DNA of 64,000 bases. Origin: Paenibacillus pinistramenti (lineage in GTDB: Bacteria; Bacillota; Bacilli; Paenibacillales; Paenibacillaceae). The stretch's first letter is position 1. Every line of letters starts with the position of its first letter. The notes under the pieces were generated by a model. It was not told where the DNA came from and ran no database searches. It saw only the letters and a program-made list of their open reading frames with translations. The translations under genes and the position numbers were made by a program. This document shows positions 37,040 to 47,360 of the stretch, one piece after another. The stretch is from positions 558,001 to 622,000 of the forward strand of contig NZ_VAWG01000002.1 of NCBI RefSeq assembly GCF_005869875.1. Direction: 5' to 3'.

Positions 37040-37501
37040 TTACCCCTCTAGGCCTTCAAGCTGGATAATTTCACTTTTGTTAAGAACCTCGGAAAGATTC
37101 AGCATGATCAGAAGACGTTCCTCCGAGATACGGGCAACTCCATCCAAATATTTGGCTTTCACTCCGCCCACTACTTCCGGCGGCGAATCAATCAAGTCAG
37201 TATCCAAATCAATAACGTCATTAGCCGAATCTACAATAAAGCCTACCTGCATATCTTCAACCGATACAATGATAATACGGGTTTGGTCGGTGTTTTCCGT
37301 TTCAGGAAGGCCAAAGCGCCCGCGCAGATCAATAACCGGAATCACGACACCGCGAAGGTTCACCACTCCTTTTACAAAGGAATAGGTCTTCGGTACCCGG
37401 GTAATCGGAAGCATCCGCTCAATCGTTTCCACCTTGTCTACATCAATTCCATACTCTTCTGTGCCAAGCTTAAATACAATCACTTTCAATTCTTGTCCCA
37501 T
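37040..37501 (-). CDS. cheW: chemotaxis coupling protein CheW
   Basis: Links receptors to CheA. 153 aa with the double SH3-like CheW fold; VVNLRGVVIPVIDLRGRFGL is diagnostic. The frame is open to 37519, but GGAGG stands 9 nt before ATG 37501. It lies between cheA and cheC. Confidence 0.96.
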   Translation of the reverse strand: MGQELKVIVFKLGTEEYGIDVDKVETIERMLPITRVPKTYSFVKGVVNLRGVVIPVIDLRGRFGLPETENTDQTRIIIVSVEDMQVGFIVDSANDVIDLDTDLIDSPPEVVGGVKAKYLDGVARISEERLLIMLNLSEVLNKSEIIQLEGLEG

Positions 37502-37552
37502 GCTTAACTTCCTCCTCATCTGGTCAATCAGAGATATTTACAACAAGCAGAC

Positions 37553-39640
37553 TTACTTAATAAAAGCGTTAGGATCAATGATCAAGGCTACTTGCCCGTC
37601 TCCCAAAATAGTGCCGCCGGAGATCCCTTGAACAGCAGGCAGATAGCTGCCCAGGTTCTTGATGACAATTTCGCTCTGGCCGATGAACTCTTCTACGGTT
37701 AATGCCGCCAGGCGATCCCCTTTGCGGATTACTACAATTTCTGTTTCTTCCTCGTTCTCTTCGTCAAAGCCTGGAATATCAAAGATATTCTTGAGCGAAA
37801 GAATCGGAATGTTAGCATTCCGGTAAGGAATCATCTTGTAGCCATGCACTTCCCGAATCTGCGAACGCTTGATCAAACCGGTCTCTACAATGGAAGACAG
37901 CGGAATTGCATATTTCTCATCCCCTGTTTTAATCAGCATAGCGGAGATAATCGACAGGGTCAGCGGCAGCTGAACCGAAAACTTGGAGCCTTGGCCCAAG
38001 GTAGACGTAACGAGGACTGTTCCTCCCAGAGATTCGATTTTAGATTTTACGACATCAAGACCAACGCCGCGGCCGGAAATATCGGAGATTTTCTCTGCCG
38101 TACTGAAGCCCGGAGCAAACAGCAGCAGCGCAATGTCGTCGTCGCTCATGGCCTTGGCCTGCTCTTCAGTCAGAATACCGTTCTTGATTGCTTTGGCCGC
38201 AACCTTGCTGCGATCAATACCACGGCCGTCATCAATGATTTCAATAAAGACGTGGTTGCCGCTGTGGAAAGCTTTGAGCTGAACCGTACCCGTTTCCTGT
38301 TTGCCGGCTGCTAGACGATCTTCGATTGTCTCTACCCCGTGGTCAACTGCATTCCGGAGCAAGTGCACGAGCGGATCGCCGATCTCGTCGATGACGGTAC
38401 GGTCAAGCTCGGTTTCTGCACCAGTAATGACAAGGTCAATTTTCTTGTTCAGCGATTTGGCCAGGTCGCGGACCATCCGCGGGAACCGGTTAAAGACGGT
38501 ATCAATCGGCACCATTCTGAGCTTCAGAACAACGTTCTGCAGATCACTGCTAACGCGTGTCATATGTTCAACCGCTTCGGTTAACTCACTGCGTTTAATT
38601 TCGCCCGCAAGCTGTTCCAATCTTACACGATCAATCAAAAGCTCGCTGAACAAGTTCATCAGCACATCCAGGCGTTCAATATCAACACGAATGGTGCGCG
38701 ATGGCGCCGGTGCGCCGCCGGCTGCAGGCTTCTTGGCAGGTGCATCCTTAGGAGCAGCGGAAGCAGCGGCCGCCGGTGCAGCAGTCTGATCCTGTGCTGG
38801 GGCAGATGGCTTCTCAGGCGTCTCAACCGCAGCAGCCGCTTGACTGCTGGCAGACGAAACAAGCTGTTGAAGCGACTCTTTATCCAGAGGCATCACGCTA
38901 GCAGCGCCGATCTCCGATACGTTCATGATCATGCTTTCGAGGTCAGCAGCATCCTTCTGTGTTATGTAATACAAGGAAAAGCTGTTTTCAAATTTTTCTT
39001 GCTCGATGTCCTGAACCGTCGGATAAGATTTCACTACTTCGCCGAAACGTTCCAGCAAATCAAACACCATGTAGGCTCGAACTGCTTTTAACTGACAATC
39101 TTCACGAACTGTAACTTCAATATAATGAGCTTTATGCCCTTCGTTCATAGACTGCTCAAGAACGGATTGCTGGAATTCATCGAGCTCGAGTGCTGTTTTG
39201 GCTTGGCTTTGGGAAGCCGAAGCACCTGCTGCACCGCCGGAAGGTGAGGAGCCAGGCTTCTCTCCGCGGACGATGGCCTGCAGATTATCTACAATAGAGG
39301 TTACATCAGCCTTGCCGTCTCCGCCCTCCACGATATCCTGGACCATAGATTGAAGGGCATCCAGGCTTTTAAACAATGTGTCAAAAATAAAATCCTGCAT
39401 CTTCAACTTGTCGTTTCGGACCAAATCAAGAACGTTCTCCATCTGGTGCGTCAAAGACGCCAAATCTTCAAAGCCCATAGTAGCCGCCATACCTTTCAGC
39501 GTATGAGCTGAACGGAAAATAACCTGAACAATAGCGATATCTTCCGGATTGCTTTCTAGCTGCAGCATATTCTCATTCAATGCCTGCAGGTGATCATTTG
39601 CCTCATCAATAAACATGGATAAATACTGATTCATGTCCAT
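37553..39640 (-). CDS. cheA: chemotaxis histidine kinase CheA
   Basis: Receptor-controlled kinase that phosphorylates CheY and CheB. 695 aa. P1 has the phosphorylated His46 in FRSAHTLKGMAATMGF; P2-like region near 150-240; Ala/Pro-rich linker (about 265-310); P3 dimer helices; P4 ATPase with N box HLLRNAVDHGVE, IDDGRGID and SGRGVGLDVV; P5 CheW-like end. GGAGGAGG is 8 nt before ATG 39640 (the frame is open to 39658). Confidence 0.97.
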   Translation of the reverse strand: MDMNQYLSMFIDEANDHLQALNENMLQLESNPEDIAIVQVIFRSAHTLKGMAATMGFEDLASLTHQMENVLDLVRNDKLKMQDFIFDTLFKSLDALQSMVQDIVEGGDGKADVTSIVDNLQAIVRGEKPGSSPSGGAAGASASQSQAKTALELDEFQQSVLEQSMNEGHKAHYIEVTVREDCQLKAVRAYMVFDLLERFGEVVKSYPTVQDIEQEKFENSFSLYYITQKDAADLESMIMNVSEIGAASVMPLDKESLQQLVSSASSQAAAAVETPEKPSAPAQDQTAAPAAAASAAPKDAPAKKPAAGGAPAPSRTIRVDIERLDVLMNLFSELLIDRVRLEQLAGEIKRSELTEAVEHMTRVSSDLQNVVLKLRMVPIDTVFNRFPRMVRDLAKSLNKKIDLVITGAETELDRTVIDEIGDPLVHLLRNAVDHGVETIEDRLAAGKQETGTVQLKAFHSGNHVFIEIIDDGRGIDRSKVAAKAIKNGILTEEQAKAMSDDDIALLLFAPGFSTAEKISDISGRGVGLDVVKSKIESLGGTVLVTSTLGQGSKFSVQLPLTLSIISAMLIKTGDEKYAIPLSSIVETGLIKRSQIREVHGYKMIPYRNANIPILSLKNIFDIPGFDEENEEETEIVVIRKGDRLAALTVEEFIGQSEIVIKNLGSYLPAVQGISGGTILGDGQVALIIDPNAFIK

Positions 39641-39670
39641 AGCGAGCACCTCCTCCAAGGGGTCAGATTG

Positions 39671-41050
39671 TTATTTCACAATTTGAACTAATTTTGATGC
39701 AATATCATGAAGCGGCAGTACGGATGTGACACAGCCAAGCTCCACAGCGGAGCGCGGCATGCCGTAAACGACGCAGGTTTCTTCACTTTCTGCAATCGTT
39801 GAGGTGACTCCCGCATCATAAAGCAATTTCATAGACTTTGCTCCATCGCTGCCCATTCCGGTCATCAGCACGGCATGTCTTTGCAATGAACCCAGAGGGA
39901 GCAGAGATTCGAAGAGCACGTCTACCGAAGGGCGGTGCCCGCTTCGCAGCTCGTCGTTACCGAGCGCAATTCTGCAGATGCCGTCAGTCCCCTGCTTGAT
40001 CCGGGTATGCTTGCCTCCCGGTGCAATATAGGCCGTCCCTTTCTCAAGCGTCATGCCGTCTTCGGCTTCAACGACTTGAAGCGGACTCAAGCTGTTCAGA
40101 CGCTGGGCCAAGGATTTCGTGAAGTTTGGCGGCATGTGCTGAACGATGACGACTGGCGCTGGAAAATCAGCCGGTATAGATTCAAGCAGAACCTTGAGAG
40201 CTTTCGGACCGCCTGTAGAGCATCCGACAGCGACAAGATGCTGATAGACGCCCGACACAGCGGAAGTCTTCGCCGGTTTGAGGCCTTTAGCCGGGCCTGT
40301 TGGCATGTCAGCTGCTTGAAGCCCTTCAGGCGCCGGTAATCTGCGTTCCTCCTGCGGCCGCGCCTGATGGGGCGGTTTGGCAGGAGCTGCTGCTTCCGGC
40401 AAAGCTGAAGCTGGTTTAGTTGCTGGACGCGGCAGATTCTGCTTCTGCCTTGGCTCTTCCGGCTTGGGAAGAGCCTGTTTGGCTGCTGCAGTCTGCTTGG
40501 CAGCCGTATCTTTTAAACTCAGGTCAAGCTCAGCGGCAGATTTGCCGGCCGGCGGCTGAGGCCGCTGAATTCCTTTCGGCTGCGCCGGAAGCTTCGGCTC
40601 CTCCGCCGCCTTGCGGAGCGCCTCCTCCCGCGCCATCCTCCGCTCCTTGGCCGCCATAGCGGCTTGAATCTGCATACGGAGCGTTTCGCCAATTTCAGCA
40701 ATACTCTGGGAATTGCCTGTAATGGATGGCTTGCGTATAAAGTCAAATGCCCCGAGCTCAAGAGCCATAATGGTCTCTCTCATTCCCTGCTCATTAATAC
40801 CGGATAGCATAATGACCGGAACGGGCTGCTCTTTCATAATGCTCTTAAGCGCTTCTAGTCCATTCATCTCCGGCATCTCAACGTCCATCGTAACGAGATC
40901 CGGAGAAAGCTCCTTGATCAGCTTGACGGCTTCCAGGCCATTTGCGGCAGTCCGCTCTACCCAATAAGCAGGGTCCTGTTCAATAAGATCGGTAATAATT
41001 TTGCGCATAAAAGGCGAATCATCGACAACCAAGATCCGATAAGGTTTCAT
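39671..41050 (-). CDS. cheB: chemotaxis methylesterase CheB with long linker
   Basis: Receptor methylesterase/deamidase under CheA control. The 459 aa exceed the usual 350-360. The receiver domain has phospho-acceptor Asp56 (VTMDVEMPEM). The C-terminal catalytic domain has the Ser of GCSTGGPKAL, His of VQHMPPNFT and Asp of TGMGSDGA. Between them is an Ala/Pro/Lys-rich linker of roughly 120 residues (about 145-265). It follows flhG by 25 bp. Confidence 0.95.
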   Translation of the reverse strand: MKPYRILVVDDSPFMRKIITDLIEQDPAYWVERTAANGLEAVKLIKELSPDLVTMDVEMPEMNGLEALKSIMKEQPVPVIMLSGINEQGMRETIMALELGAFDFIRKPSITGNSQSIAEIGETLRMQIQAAMAAKERRMAREEALRKAAEEPKLPAQPKGIQRPQPPAGKSAAELDLSLKDTAAKQTAAAKQALPKPEEPRQKQNLPRPATKPASALPEAAAPAKPPHQARPQEERRLPAPEGLQAADMPTGPAKGLKPAKTSAVSGVYQHLVAVGCSTGGPKALKVLLESIPADFPAPVVIVQHMPPNFTKSLAQRLNSLSPLQVVEAEDGMTLEKGTAYIAPGGKHTRIKQGTDGICRIALGNDELRSGHRPSVDVLFESLLPLGSLQRHAVLMTGMGSDGAKSMKLLYDAGVTSTIAESEETCVVYGMPRSAVELGCVTSVLPLHDIASKLVQIVK

Positions 41051-41075
41051 CGTCCACCACTGTCCTTGTAAAGAA

Positions 41076-41978
41076 TCATTTTGTACGAAGCCACTTGTGT
41101 AAAAATCCTTTGATTCCCGTCAAAGCGCCTTCCTGCCTAACTGCTGTAACTTCCGCAAAAGCCTGGGCAATCTGCCGAACATCTTTTGAAGCTGAGCAAT
41201 GGGGGTAAGCAATTGTAAAAGGGATCTGTCTCTTCACAGCATTCATGACATAAGGCTCGTCCCGGATATAACCGAGAAGCGCGATGTCCAGGTTCAGGAA
41301 TCGCTGCGCGACAAGTGTAATCTTATCGGCAACAAACTTTGCTTCTTTCTCACCGTCAGCCCGGTTAACCACAAGCCTGAATTTCACATCTGGCCTTGAC
41401 CCGCTGACGACTTTGATCAGTGCATAGGCATCCGTAATCGAGGTCGGCTCAGGCGTGGTCACTACCAGACACTCGTCGGCTGCTGTAATAAAGTTAAAGG
41501 TTTCTTTCGACAATCCGGCACCCGTATCAAACAGAATAAAATCCATTTCCCCGGCAATAGCCTCAATTTGGGAGGTAAAGTAAACTAAATCCTCTTCCGA
41601 CAAGGAAAACAAATCTGCAAGTCCGGATCCTCCAGCAATGAAAGGAAGCCCGCTTTCTCCATATGCAATGATTTCGGAGATCGTCTTCTCTCTCTTCAGA
41701 AGGTGGTACAGGTTGTAAGCAGGACGGACACCCATCAAAACATCGATGTTTGCCATTCCGATATCGGCGTCGAAGAGGAGCACCTTTTTCCCTAATGATT
41801 GAAGCGTCAAAGCCAGATTCAGGGTGAAATTGGATTTGCCTACCCCTCCTTTCCCGCTGCTGATCGTGATTATTCTAGCGGAGGCAGCAGGCTGTGCAGC
41901 TTCGGAATGCTCCTCCTGCTGCTCCTGCTTCATCCGGGACTCAATCATGGCTCGGAGCGATTCAGCCTGGTCTTTCAT
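41076..41978 (-). CDS. flhG: flagellar number regulator FlhG (MinD/ParA-type ATPase)
   Basis: P-loop ATPase (YlxH) that works with FlhF to set flagellar number and pattern and to deliver FliM/FliY. 300 aa. The N-terminal DQAESLR (3-9) matches the DQAxxLR motif known to stimulate the FlhF GTPase. The deviant Walker A SGKGGVGKS is at 41-49, and FDADIGMANIDVLMG follows. A C-terminal membrane-targeting helix is likely. Overlaps flhF by 4 nt. Confidence 0.95.
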   Translation of the reverse strand: MKDQAESLRAMIESRMKQEQQEEHSEAAQPAASARIITISSGKGGVGKSNFTLNLALTLQSLGKKVLLFDADIGMANIDVLMGVRPAYNLYHLLKREKTISEIIAYGESGLPFIAGGSGLADLFSLSEEDLVYFTSQIEAIAGEMDFILFDTGAGLSKETFNFITAADECLVVTTPEPTSITDAYALIKVVSGSRPDVKFRLVVNRADGEKEAKFVADKITLVAQRFLNLDIALLGYIRDEPYVMNAVKRQIPFTIAYPHCSASKDVRQIAQAFAEVTAVRQEGALTGIKGFLHKWLRTK

Positions 41979-43393
41979 GCAGATTCATCTCCAAGCAGCG
42001 CATTCAGAAGCAGCTCCCGGTCAGCCTGAAGAAGGTCATCCGGAACATTTTGCCCATTGGTTAAATAAAGAAGCTGGAGCGGGTATTCGGAAAGCAGATT
42101 AAACATTCCTCCGCAGCTTTCTGTTTCATCCAGTTTGGTAAAGATGACTTTATCCAGCCCGTATTTGGAAAAGTGTTCCGCAATGGCTTTCATATCTCCA
42201 GGCTTGGAGGTAAGGCTTAGAACCAGGCAGGTTTCGCTTTGATCTTTAAGGCTGAGCAGACTATGCAGCTCCGCTACATAAAGCTCGTTCAAATAATTCC
42301 TGCCCGCCGTATCCATAAAGATGAGATCGCAGTCCTCCAGACTGGAAGCAGCTCGTTTCATATCTCCCGGGGACTGAACAACTTCAAGCGGTACATTAAG
42401 AATGGTCGCGTAGGTCCTTAGCTGCTCGACTGCCGCAATCCGGTAAGTATCGGCAGTAATGAAGCCTACCTTCTTATGATTTCTGAAGATTTGATCCGCA
42501 GCCATTTTGGCTATGGTCGTTGTTTTGCCAACCCCTGTCGGTCCAGCCACATACACCACTCTGGTCGTATCAGAAATACCGCCTGCTATCCGGGCATCCA
42601 GGAAGCTGCTGATTTCCTCTCTGACCGCCTGCTTTAGTTCGGCTTCACTTAAGCTTTCTCCTGAGGCTTCCCAGGCATCAAACGCCGGCTTAATCCACGC
42701 TTCAGCCAAACCGGCATCCACTTCCTGTGCTTTCAGCCGGTTCGAGATTTCTTCGAGCGCCTCCGGCAGCAGCCGTTCTTCACTGTGCTCTTTAGCGAAC
42801 CTGTTCATCATAAGCTTCATCTGCTGGATGTCATTCAGCAGCTTGTTCCTGAACTCTTCATCAGAAGAATCAGGAACAGCATGTAAGGCTGCACTTGGTT
42901 GAGGAGCTGCGGAACCCGCAGCGGGAATCGCATCCTCTGCCTCTTTAACAAGGAAATCCTCAAACTGAACAGCAAACTTCTCTTCTTCTATGCTTGAACC
43001 GGACAATTCCGGCATCTTGTTCGGTACGGCGGTGTTCTCAGCCTGTCCGGTCGATAAGAGCTCTGCGGTACGCTGGTAGGCTTGAGTGCCCATTCGGCCA
43101 GTGGCCCGGACAGAAGAGCTGCTCAAATTTGGTTTGGCTGACAATTTAGCCGGCGGCTTGGCTGACGGTTTGGCTGACTGGCGCGCCTGCGGTTTGGCCG
43201 CAGTCCCGGCAGGTGCTTGTTCCGATTCGTCTACCCCGGCAATGACCTCAAGCCTTACTTTCCCGAACATTCCCAGGAATCCGCCAACCTTGATCTTCTT
43301 CGTGCTCAGGATGACGGCGTCGCCGCCCAAATCCTTTCGGATTTTAAGCATGGCGTCCGGCATGGTCTCTACGATATAAGTTTTTACTCTCAC
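41975..43393 (-). CDS. flhF: flagellar SRP-type GTPase FlhF
   Basis: Membrane-recruited GTPase marking the site of flagellar assembly. 472 aa: basic B domain (1-55, MRVKTYIVETMPDAMLKIRK), a long low-complexity linker (about 58-180, with AKPSAKPPAKLSAKP at 74-88), helical N domain and G domain with Walker A GPTGVGKTT (284-292) and DTAGRN. The longer linker explains the size against 366 aa in B. subtilis. GTG start overlapping the flhA stop by 4 nt. Confidence 0.95.
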   Translation of the reverse strand: MRVKTYIVETMPDAMLKIRKDLGGDAVILSTKKIKVGGFLGMFGKVRLEVIAGVDESEQAPAGTAAKPQARQSAKPSAKPPAKLSAKPNLSSSSVRATGRMGTQAYQRTAELLSTGQAENTAVPNKMPELSGSSIEEEKFAVQFEDFLVKEAEDAIPAAGSAAPQPSAALHAVPDSSDEEFRNKLLNDIQQMKLMMNRFAKEHSEERLLPEALEEISNRLKAQEVDAGLAEAWIKPAFDAWEASGESLSEAELKQAVREEISSFLDARIAGGISDTTRVVYVAGPTGVGKTTTIAKMAADQIFRNHKKVGFITADTYRIAAVEQLRTYATILNVPLEVVQSPGDMKRAASSLEDCDLIFMDTAGRNYLNELYVAELHSLLSLKDQSETCLVLSLTSKPGDMKAIAEHFSKYGLDKVIFTKLDETESCGGMFNLLSEYPLQLLYLTNGQNVPDDLLQADRELLLNALLGDESA

Positions 43394-45423
43394 AGGTTGA
43401 CCACTCCCACACTTTGAATCTCGACGTTAGGCTCCAGTTCACTATAGGAAAGCACCGGAACATCCTGCAGTGTTCTTTCCATGATCTGTCTCAAGTACAT
43501 CCGGATCGTCGGAGAGGCTAAAACAATCGGCTGATGGCCGGACTGGATTAAACGGTTAATTTGCTCATTAAGCCTTTGATAGACAGTTTGGGTTGAAACA
43601 GGGTCAAGCGCCACATAGCTTCCCTGATCCGTCTGCTGCACACTTTCGGCAATTTTCTTCTCCAGGGAAGGTCCGACGGTAATCACCTGCATCGTCTCCC
43701 CCTGGTTCGTATACTGCTGGGTGATCTGACGGGACAAGGCCTGGCGGACATATTCCGTCAGTACTTCCGGATCCTTGGTGTACTGCCCGTAATCCGCAAG
43801 CGTTTCAAATATAGTCACCATATCCCGGATCGAAATCTTCTCGCGAAGAAGCTTGGCAAGAACCTTCTGCAAATCCCCAACCGACATGACCGAAGGGATA
43901 AGCTCATCCACAAGCACCGGATAATTTTCCTTAAGGTTATCAACAAGGGCTTTCGTTTCCTGTCTGCCCAAGAGCTCGTGAGCATGTTTCTTGATGGTCT
44001 CCGTCAAATGGGTAGCCACGACGGAAGGCGGATCGACAACCGTATAGCCGGACATTTCAGCCCGCTCTTTGGTTGCTTCATCAATCCATAAGGCAGGCAG
44101 CCCGAATGCCGGCTCCAAGGTCTCGATTCCGGAAATGGATTCATCATCGAATCCCGGACTCATCGCCAAATAGTGATTAAGTAGTAATTCCCCGCGCCCA
44201 ACGGTATTTCCTTTAATTTTCATGACGTATTCGTTCGGTTTTAGTTGAATATTGTCGCGAATTCGGATAACCGGTACAACTAAACCAAGCTCGAGTGCAC
44301 ATTGCCGTCGAATCATGATGATTCTGTCGAGCAGATCTCCGCCCTGGGACGTATCCGCAAGCGGGATTAACCCGTAGCCGAACTCAAATTCAATGGGATC
44401 AACCTGCAGAAGGTTAATGACACTTTCCGGACTGCGGACCTCTTCGATCTGCTGCTCTTCTTCCTGCTGAACCTGCTCAATCGCTTTCTTGCTGAGATTG
44501 GTCTGCATCCGCCGGGCCGCATACGCAAGTGCTAAAGCAAGCGGTATAGTGGCCACAATCCCGATCGGGGTAAAGATCCCCAGCAGAGTAATCATGCCGG
44601 CTACGATATAAATGAGTTTCGGATAAGCAAAGAGCTGACTGGTAATGTCATCGGCCAAGTTCCCTTCCGAGGAGGCCCGAGTGACGATCAAACCTGCGGA
44701 AGTGGAAATAAGCAGCGCAGGAATCTGGCTCACCAATCCGTCCCCGATCGTCAGAAGCGAATAAGTGGACAGCGCATCCTGGAACGCCATGCCGTGTATA
44801 ACCATCCCGATAATGAATCCGCCGATCAGGTTAATGAACAAAATGATGATGGAGGCTATAGCGTCGCCTTTTACGAATTTACTCGCACCATCCATCGCCC
44901 CGTAAAAGTCTGCTTCACGTTCGATTTTTGCGCGGCGTTCCTTCGCCTGCTGCTCATTAATAAGCCCTGCGTTCAGGTCGGCGTCGATACTCATCTGTTT
45001 ACCAGGCATCGCATCGAGCGTAAATCTGGCCGCAACTTCGGCAACGCGCTCTGAACCTTTGGTGATGACGATGAACTGTACGACAACCAGAATCAAGAAG
45101 ACGATAAAGCCGATAACCGGCTGCCCGCTCGAAATCCAGCTGCCGAACGTGCGCACCACATGGCCGGCATCAGCTTGTCCAAGAATAAGCTTTGTTGTCG
45201 AAATGTTGAGTGCCAGCCGGAACATCGTCGTGATAAGAAGCAAGGAAGGAAATATGGAAAATTGCAGAGCTTCCTTCGTATTCATTGCGACAAGCAGAAT
45301 CATCATCGCAATAGATATATTGATAACCAAGAGAATATCCAGGAGCATTTTCGGGATCGGGAGAATCATCATCAGGACGATGCCGATAATACCTACCAAT
45401 ATCGAAATATCTTTAATTTTCAT
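43390..45423 (-). CDS. flhA: flagellar export gate protein FlhA
   Basis: Nonameric export gate component of the type III secretion apparatus. 677 aa: about eight N-terminal membrane segments, the FHIPEP-type conserved loop (RVAEVAARFTLDAMPGKQM near 128-147), then a cytosolic domain (about 325-677) that docks substrates and chaperones. ATG with GGAGG upstream. Follows flhB by 23 bp. Confidence 0.97.
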   Translation of the reverse strand: MKIKDISILVGIIGIVLMMILPIPKMLLDILLVINISIAMMILLVAMNTKEALQFSIFPSLLLITTMFRLALNISTTKLILGQADAGHVVRTFGSWISSGQPVIGFIVFLILVVVQFIVITKGSERVAEVAARFTLDAMPGKQMSIDADLNAGLINEQQAKERRAKIEREADFYGAMDGASKFVKGDAIASIIILFINLIGGFIIGMVIHGMAFQDALSTYSLLTIGDGLVSQIPALLISTSAGLIVTRASSEGNLADDITSQLFAYPKLIYIVAGMITLLGIFTPIGIVATIPLALALAYAARRMQTNLSKKAIEQVQQEEEQQIEEVRSPESVINLLQVDPIEFEFGYGLIPLADTSQGGDLLDRIIMIRRQCALELGLVVPVIRIRDNIQLKPNEYVMKIKGNTVGRGELLLNHYLAMSPGFDDESISGIETLEPAFGLPALWIDEATKERAEMSGYTVVDPPSVVATHLTETIKKHAHELLGRQETKALVDNLKENYPVLVDELIPSVMSVGDLQKVLAKLLREKISIRDMVTIFETLADYGQYTKDPEVLTEYVRQALSRQITQQYTNQGETMQVITVGPSLEKKIAESVQQTDQGSYVALDPVSTQTVYQRLNEQINRLIQSGHQPIVLASPTIRMYLRQIMERTLQDVPVLSYSELEPNVEIQSVGVVNL

Positions 45424-45446
45424 TCGTATCGCCTCCGATCCCTTCT

Positions 45447-46541
45447 TTATCTGACTTTGCCTTTCAATTTATATACATATGCCAGAACCTCTGCCACGGC
45501 CTGGAACAAATCTGCCGGAATCGAATCGCCGATTTCCGTTCTTTGAAACAGCGCGCGGGCGAGCGGCTTGTTTTCCATCGTTATAACTCCATGCTCCTTG
45601 GCTATTTCCCTGATGCGCAGAGCCACATAGTCCTGGCCTTTCGCAATTACCTGCGGAGCATCCATGGCGCTTCCGTCATATTTCAGCGCTACGGCGAAGT
45701 GTGTAGGGTTTGTGATGATGACGTCTGCCTTCGGGATCTCCTGCATCATACGCTGCAGCGCCATCCGGCGCTGTCTTTCACGTATTTTCCCCTTAATGAG
45801 AGGATCGCCTTCCATTTTCTTATACTCATCTTTAATATCCTGCTTGCTCATCCGCAGGCTTTTGGCAAGGGAATAACGCTGGTACATGTAATCCCCGAAA
45901 GCCAGAACTAACAGCGCAGCACCAATCTTGATGCCCAGGTCCAAAGTCAGCTTGGACGTATAAGTAAAGGCCTCTTCGATGCCCATACGGCCCATTTTTG
46001 AAATGTCGTCTCTTGAACCGGACAGGGTGATGAAGACAACCACCGTAATCACGAGCAGTTTAAAAATGGACTTAAGAAACTCCACGACGGTGCGCGGCGA
46101 GAAAATATTTTTAAAGCCTTTAAGCGGATTGATCTTGCTGATCTTCGGCTTCAAGGGTTCTCCGGTCAGCAGGAAGCCTACCTGAATGTAGTTGGCAATA
46201 ATCGCAACCGCCATTACAATCGCAAAGATTGGCGCCACAATCATCGCTACTTGAGCTGCCAGGCTGGCAAACATTTGAGTTACACTTTGGGCTGTCACGT
46301 CGTCGTTCAAACGGTGCAGCAGAAAGTCCTTAAACAAATCAACCAGGTGCTGCTTGTAATAGCTGCCGAACATAAGCAGTGCCAGAAATGAGGAAAGCAG
46401 AACAAGTGCACCGGAGACATCATTGCTCTTGGCAACCTGGCCTTTTTCACGGGCTTCCCTTTGTTTCTTTGGCGTAGCCTTTTCCGTTTTCTCTCCGGCG
46501 AACAGCTGAAGATCAAGTGTGTAGCGCATTGCCAAGGACAT
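45447..46541 (-). CDS. flhB: flagellar export switch protein FlhB
   Basis: Substrate-specificity switch of the export gate. 364 aa, with DLQLFAGEKTEKATPKK at the N-terminus, four membrane segments and the autocleavage site NPTH (278-281) in the cytosolic domain. The start is unsure: the AGGAAGGA site touches ATG 46541. TTG 46535 has a spacing of 6 nt and ATG 46529 is the start suggested by homologues. Confidence 0.96.
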   Translation of the reverse strand: MSLAMRYTLDLQLFAGEKTEKATPKKQREAREKGQVAKSNDVSGALVLLSSFLALLMFGSYYKQHLVDLFKDFLLHRLNDDVTAQSVTQMFASLAAQVAMIVAPIFAIVMAVAIIANYIQVGFLLTGEPLKPKISKINPLKGFKNIFSPRTVVEFLKSIFKLLVITVVVFITLSGSRDDISKMGRMGIEEAFTYTSKLTLDLGIKIGAALLVLAFGDYMYQRYSLAKSLRMSKQDIKDEYKKMEGDPLIKGKIRERQRRMALQRMMQEIPKADVIITNPTHFAVALKYDGSAMDAPQVIAKGQDYVALRIREIAKEHGVITMENKPLARALFQRTEIGDSIPADLFQAVAEVLAYVYKLKGKVR

Positions 46542-46565
46542 TCCTTCCTGTACAGAGTTTAAGGC

Positions 46566-47348
46566 TTAAGGCCTGCTCCCGACCGTCCCCAGCAGATTTT
46601 CCAAGGTTTTAAACAAAGTTTCAAACAGCTGCTGAAAGGAATAAACCAGACTGGACATAAACACCAGCAGCAGGATCAGTCCAACCAAAACCTTAAGGGG
46701 AACGCCGATTACAAAAATGTTGTACTGCGGTGCGGTCTTCGCGAGAAAGCCCAGCGCCACGTCAGTTAAGAACAAAGCGACAATGATCGGTGCCGCCATT
46801 TGAAAGGCAATCATAAAGGACTGTCCAAACGCACGGATTAAAAATTCGCTGACATTGCCGTTTTGAATCCGGGCAAACACATCCCCGGTAATCGGAATCC
46901 AGTCATAGCTGCGAAGCGCGGCTTCCAGCAGATAATGATGACCGTTCATCCCCAGGAAAAAGAGTGTCGCGATCGCGTACTTAAAGTTGCCGGTAACCGG
47001 TGCGGATGCTCCAGTCATCGGATCGAGCACGTTGGCCATCCCGAATCCGATTTGTATATCCAGAAAGGCGCCGGCCATGGATATTGCTGTAAACATCAGC
47101 GTGGCTACGTACCCCATAAGGAGACCGACCAGGATTTCTCTTAAGATAAAGACAATGTAAGTCAAGTCCGTCGGAACCGTTTGTTTGGTGCCATAAACCA
47201 GAAAGATCAGCACGGCTACCATGCCGGAAAATCCGATCTTAAACGTATTCGGCACCGTTCGAGACGAAAATACAGGCGCAGCAACAAAAAAGGCGGTAAT
47301 TCGACAAAAAACAAGCATGAAAACAGGTAAAGCCTGCATAATATCCAT
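46566..47348 (-). CDS. fliR: flagellar export protein FliR
   Basis: Export gate membrane protein forming the FliPQR channel. 260 aa with six hydrophobic segments and the conserved RITAFFVAAPVFSSR N-terminal region. ATG with AGGA upstream. Follows fliQ by 12 bp and precedes flhB by 24 bp. Confidence 0.96.
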   Translation of the reverse strand: MDIMQALPVFMLVFCRITAFFVAAPVFSSRTVPNTFKIGFSGMVAVLIFLVYGTKQTVPTDLTYIVFILREILVGLLMGYVATLMFTAISMAGAFLDIQIGFGMANVLDPMTGASAPVTGNFKYAIATLFFLGMNGHHYLLEAALRSYDWIPITGDVFARIQNGNVSEFLIRAFGQSFMIAFQMAAPIIVALFLTDVALGFLAKTAPQYNIFVIGVPLKVLVGLILLLVFMSSLVYSFQQLFETLFKTLENLLGTVGSRP

Positions 47349-47360
47349 AGGTGACAGTTC

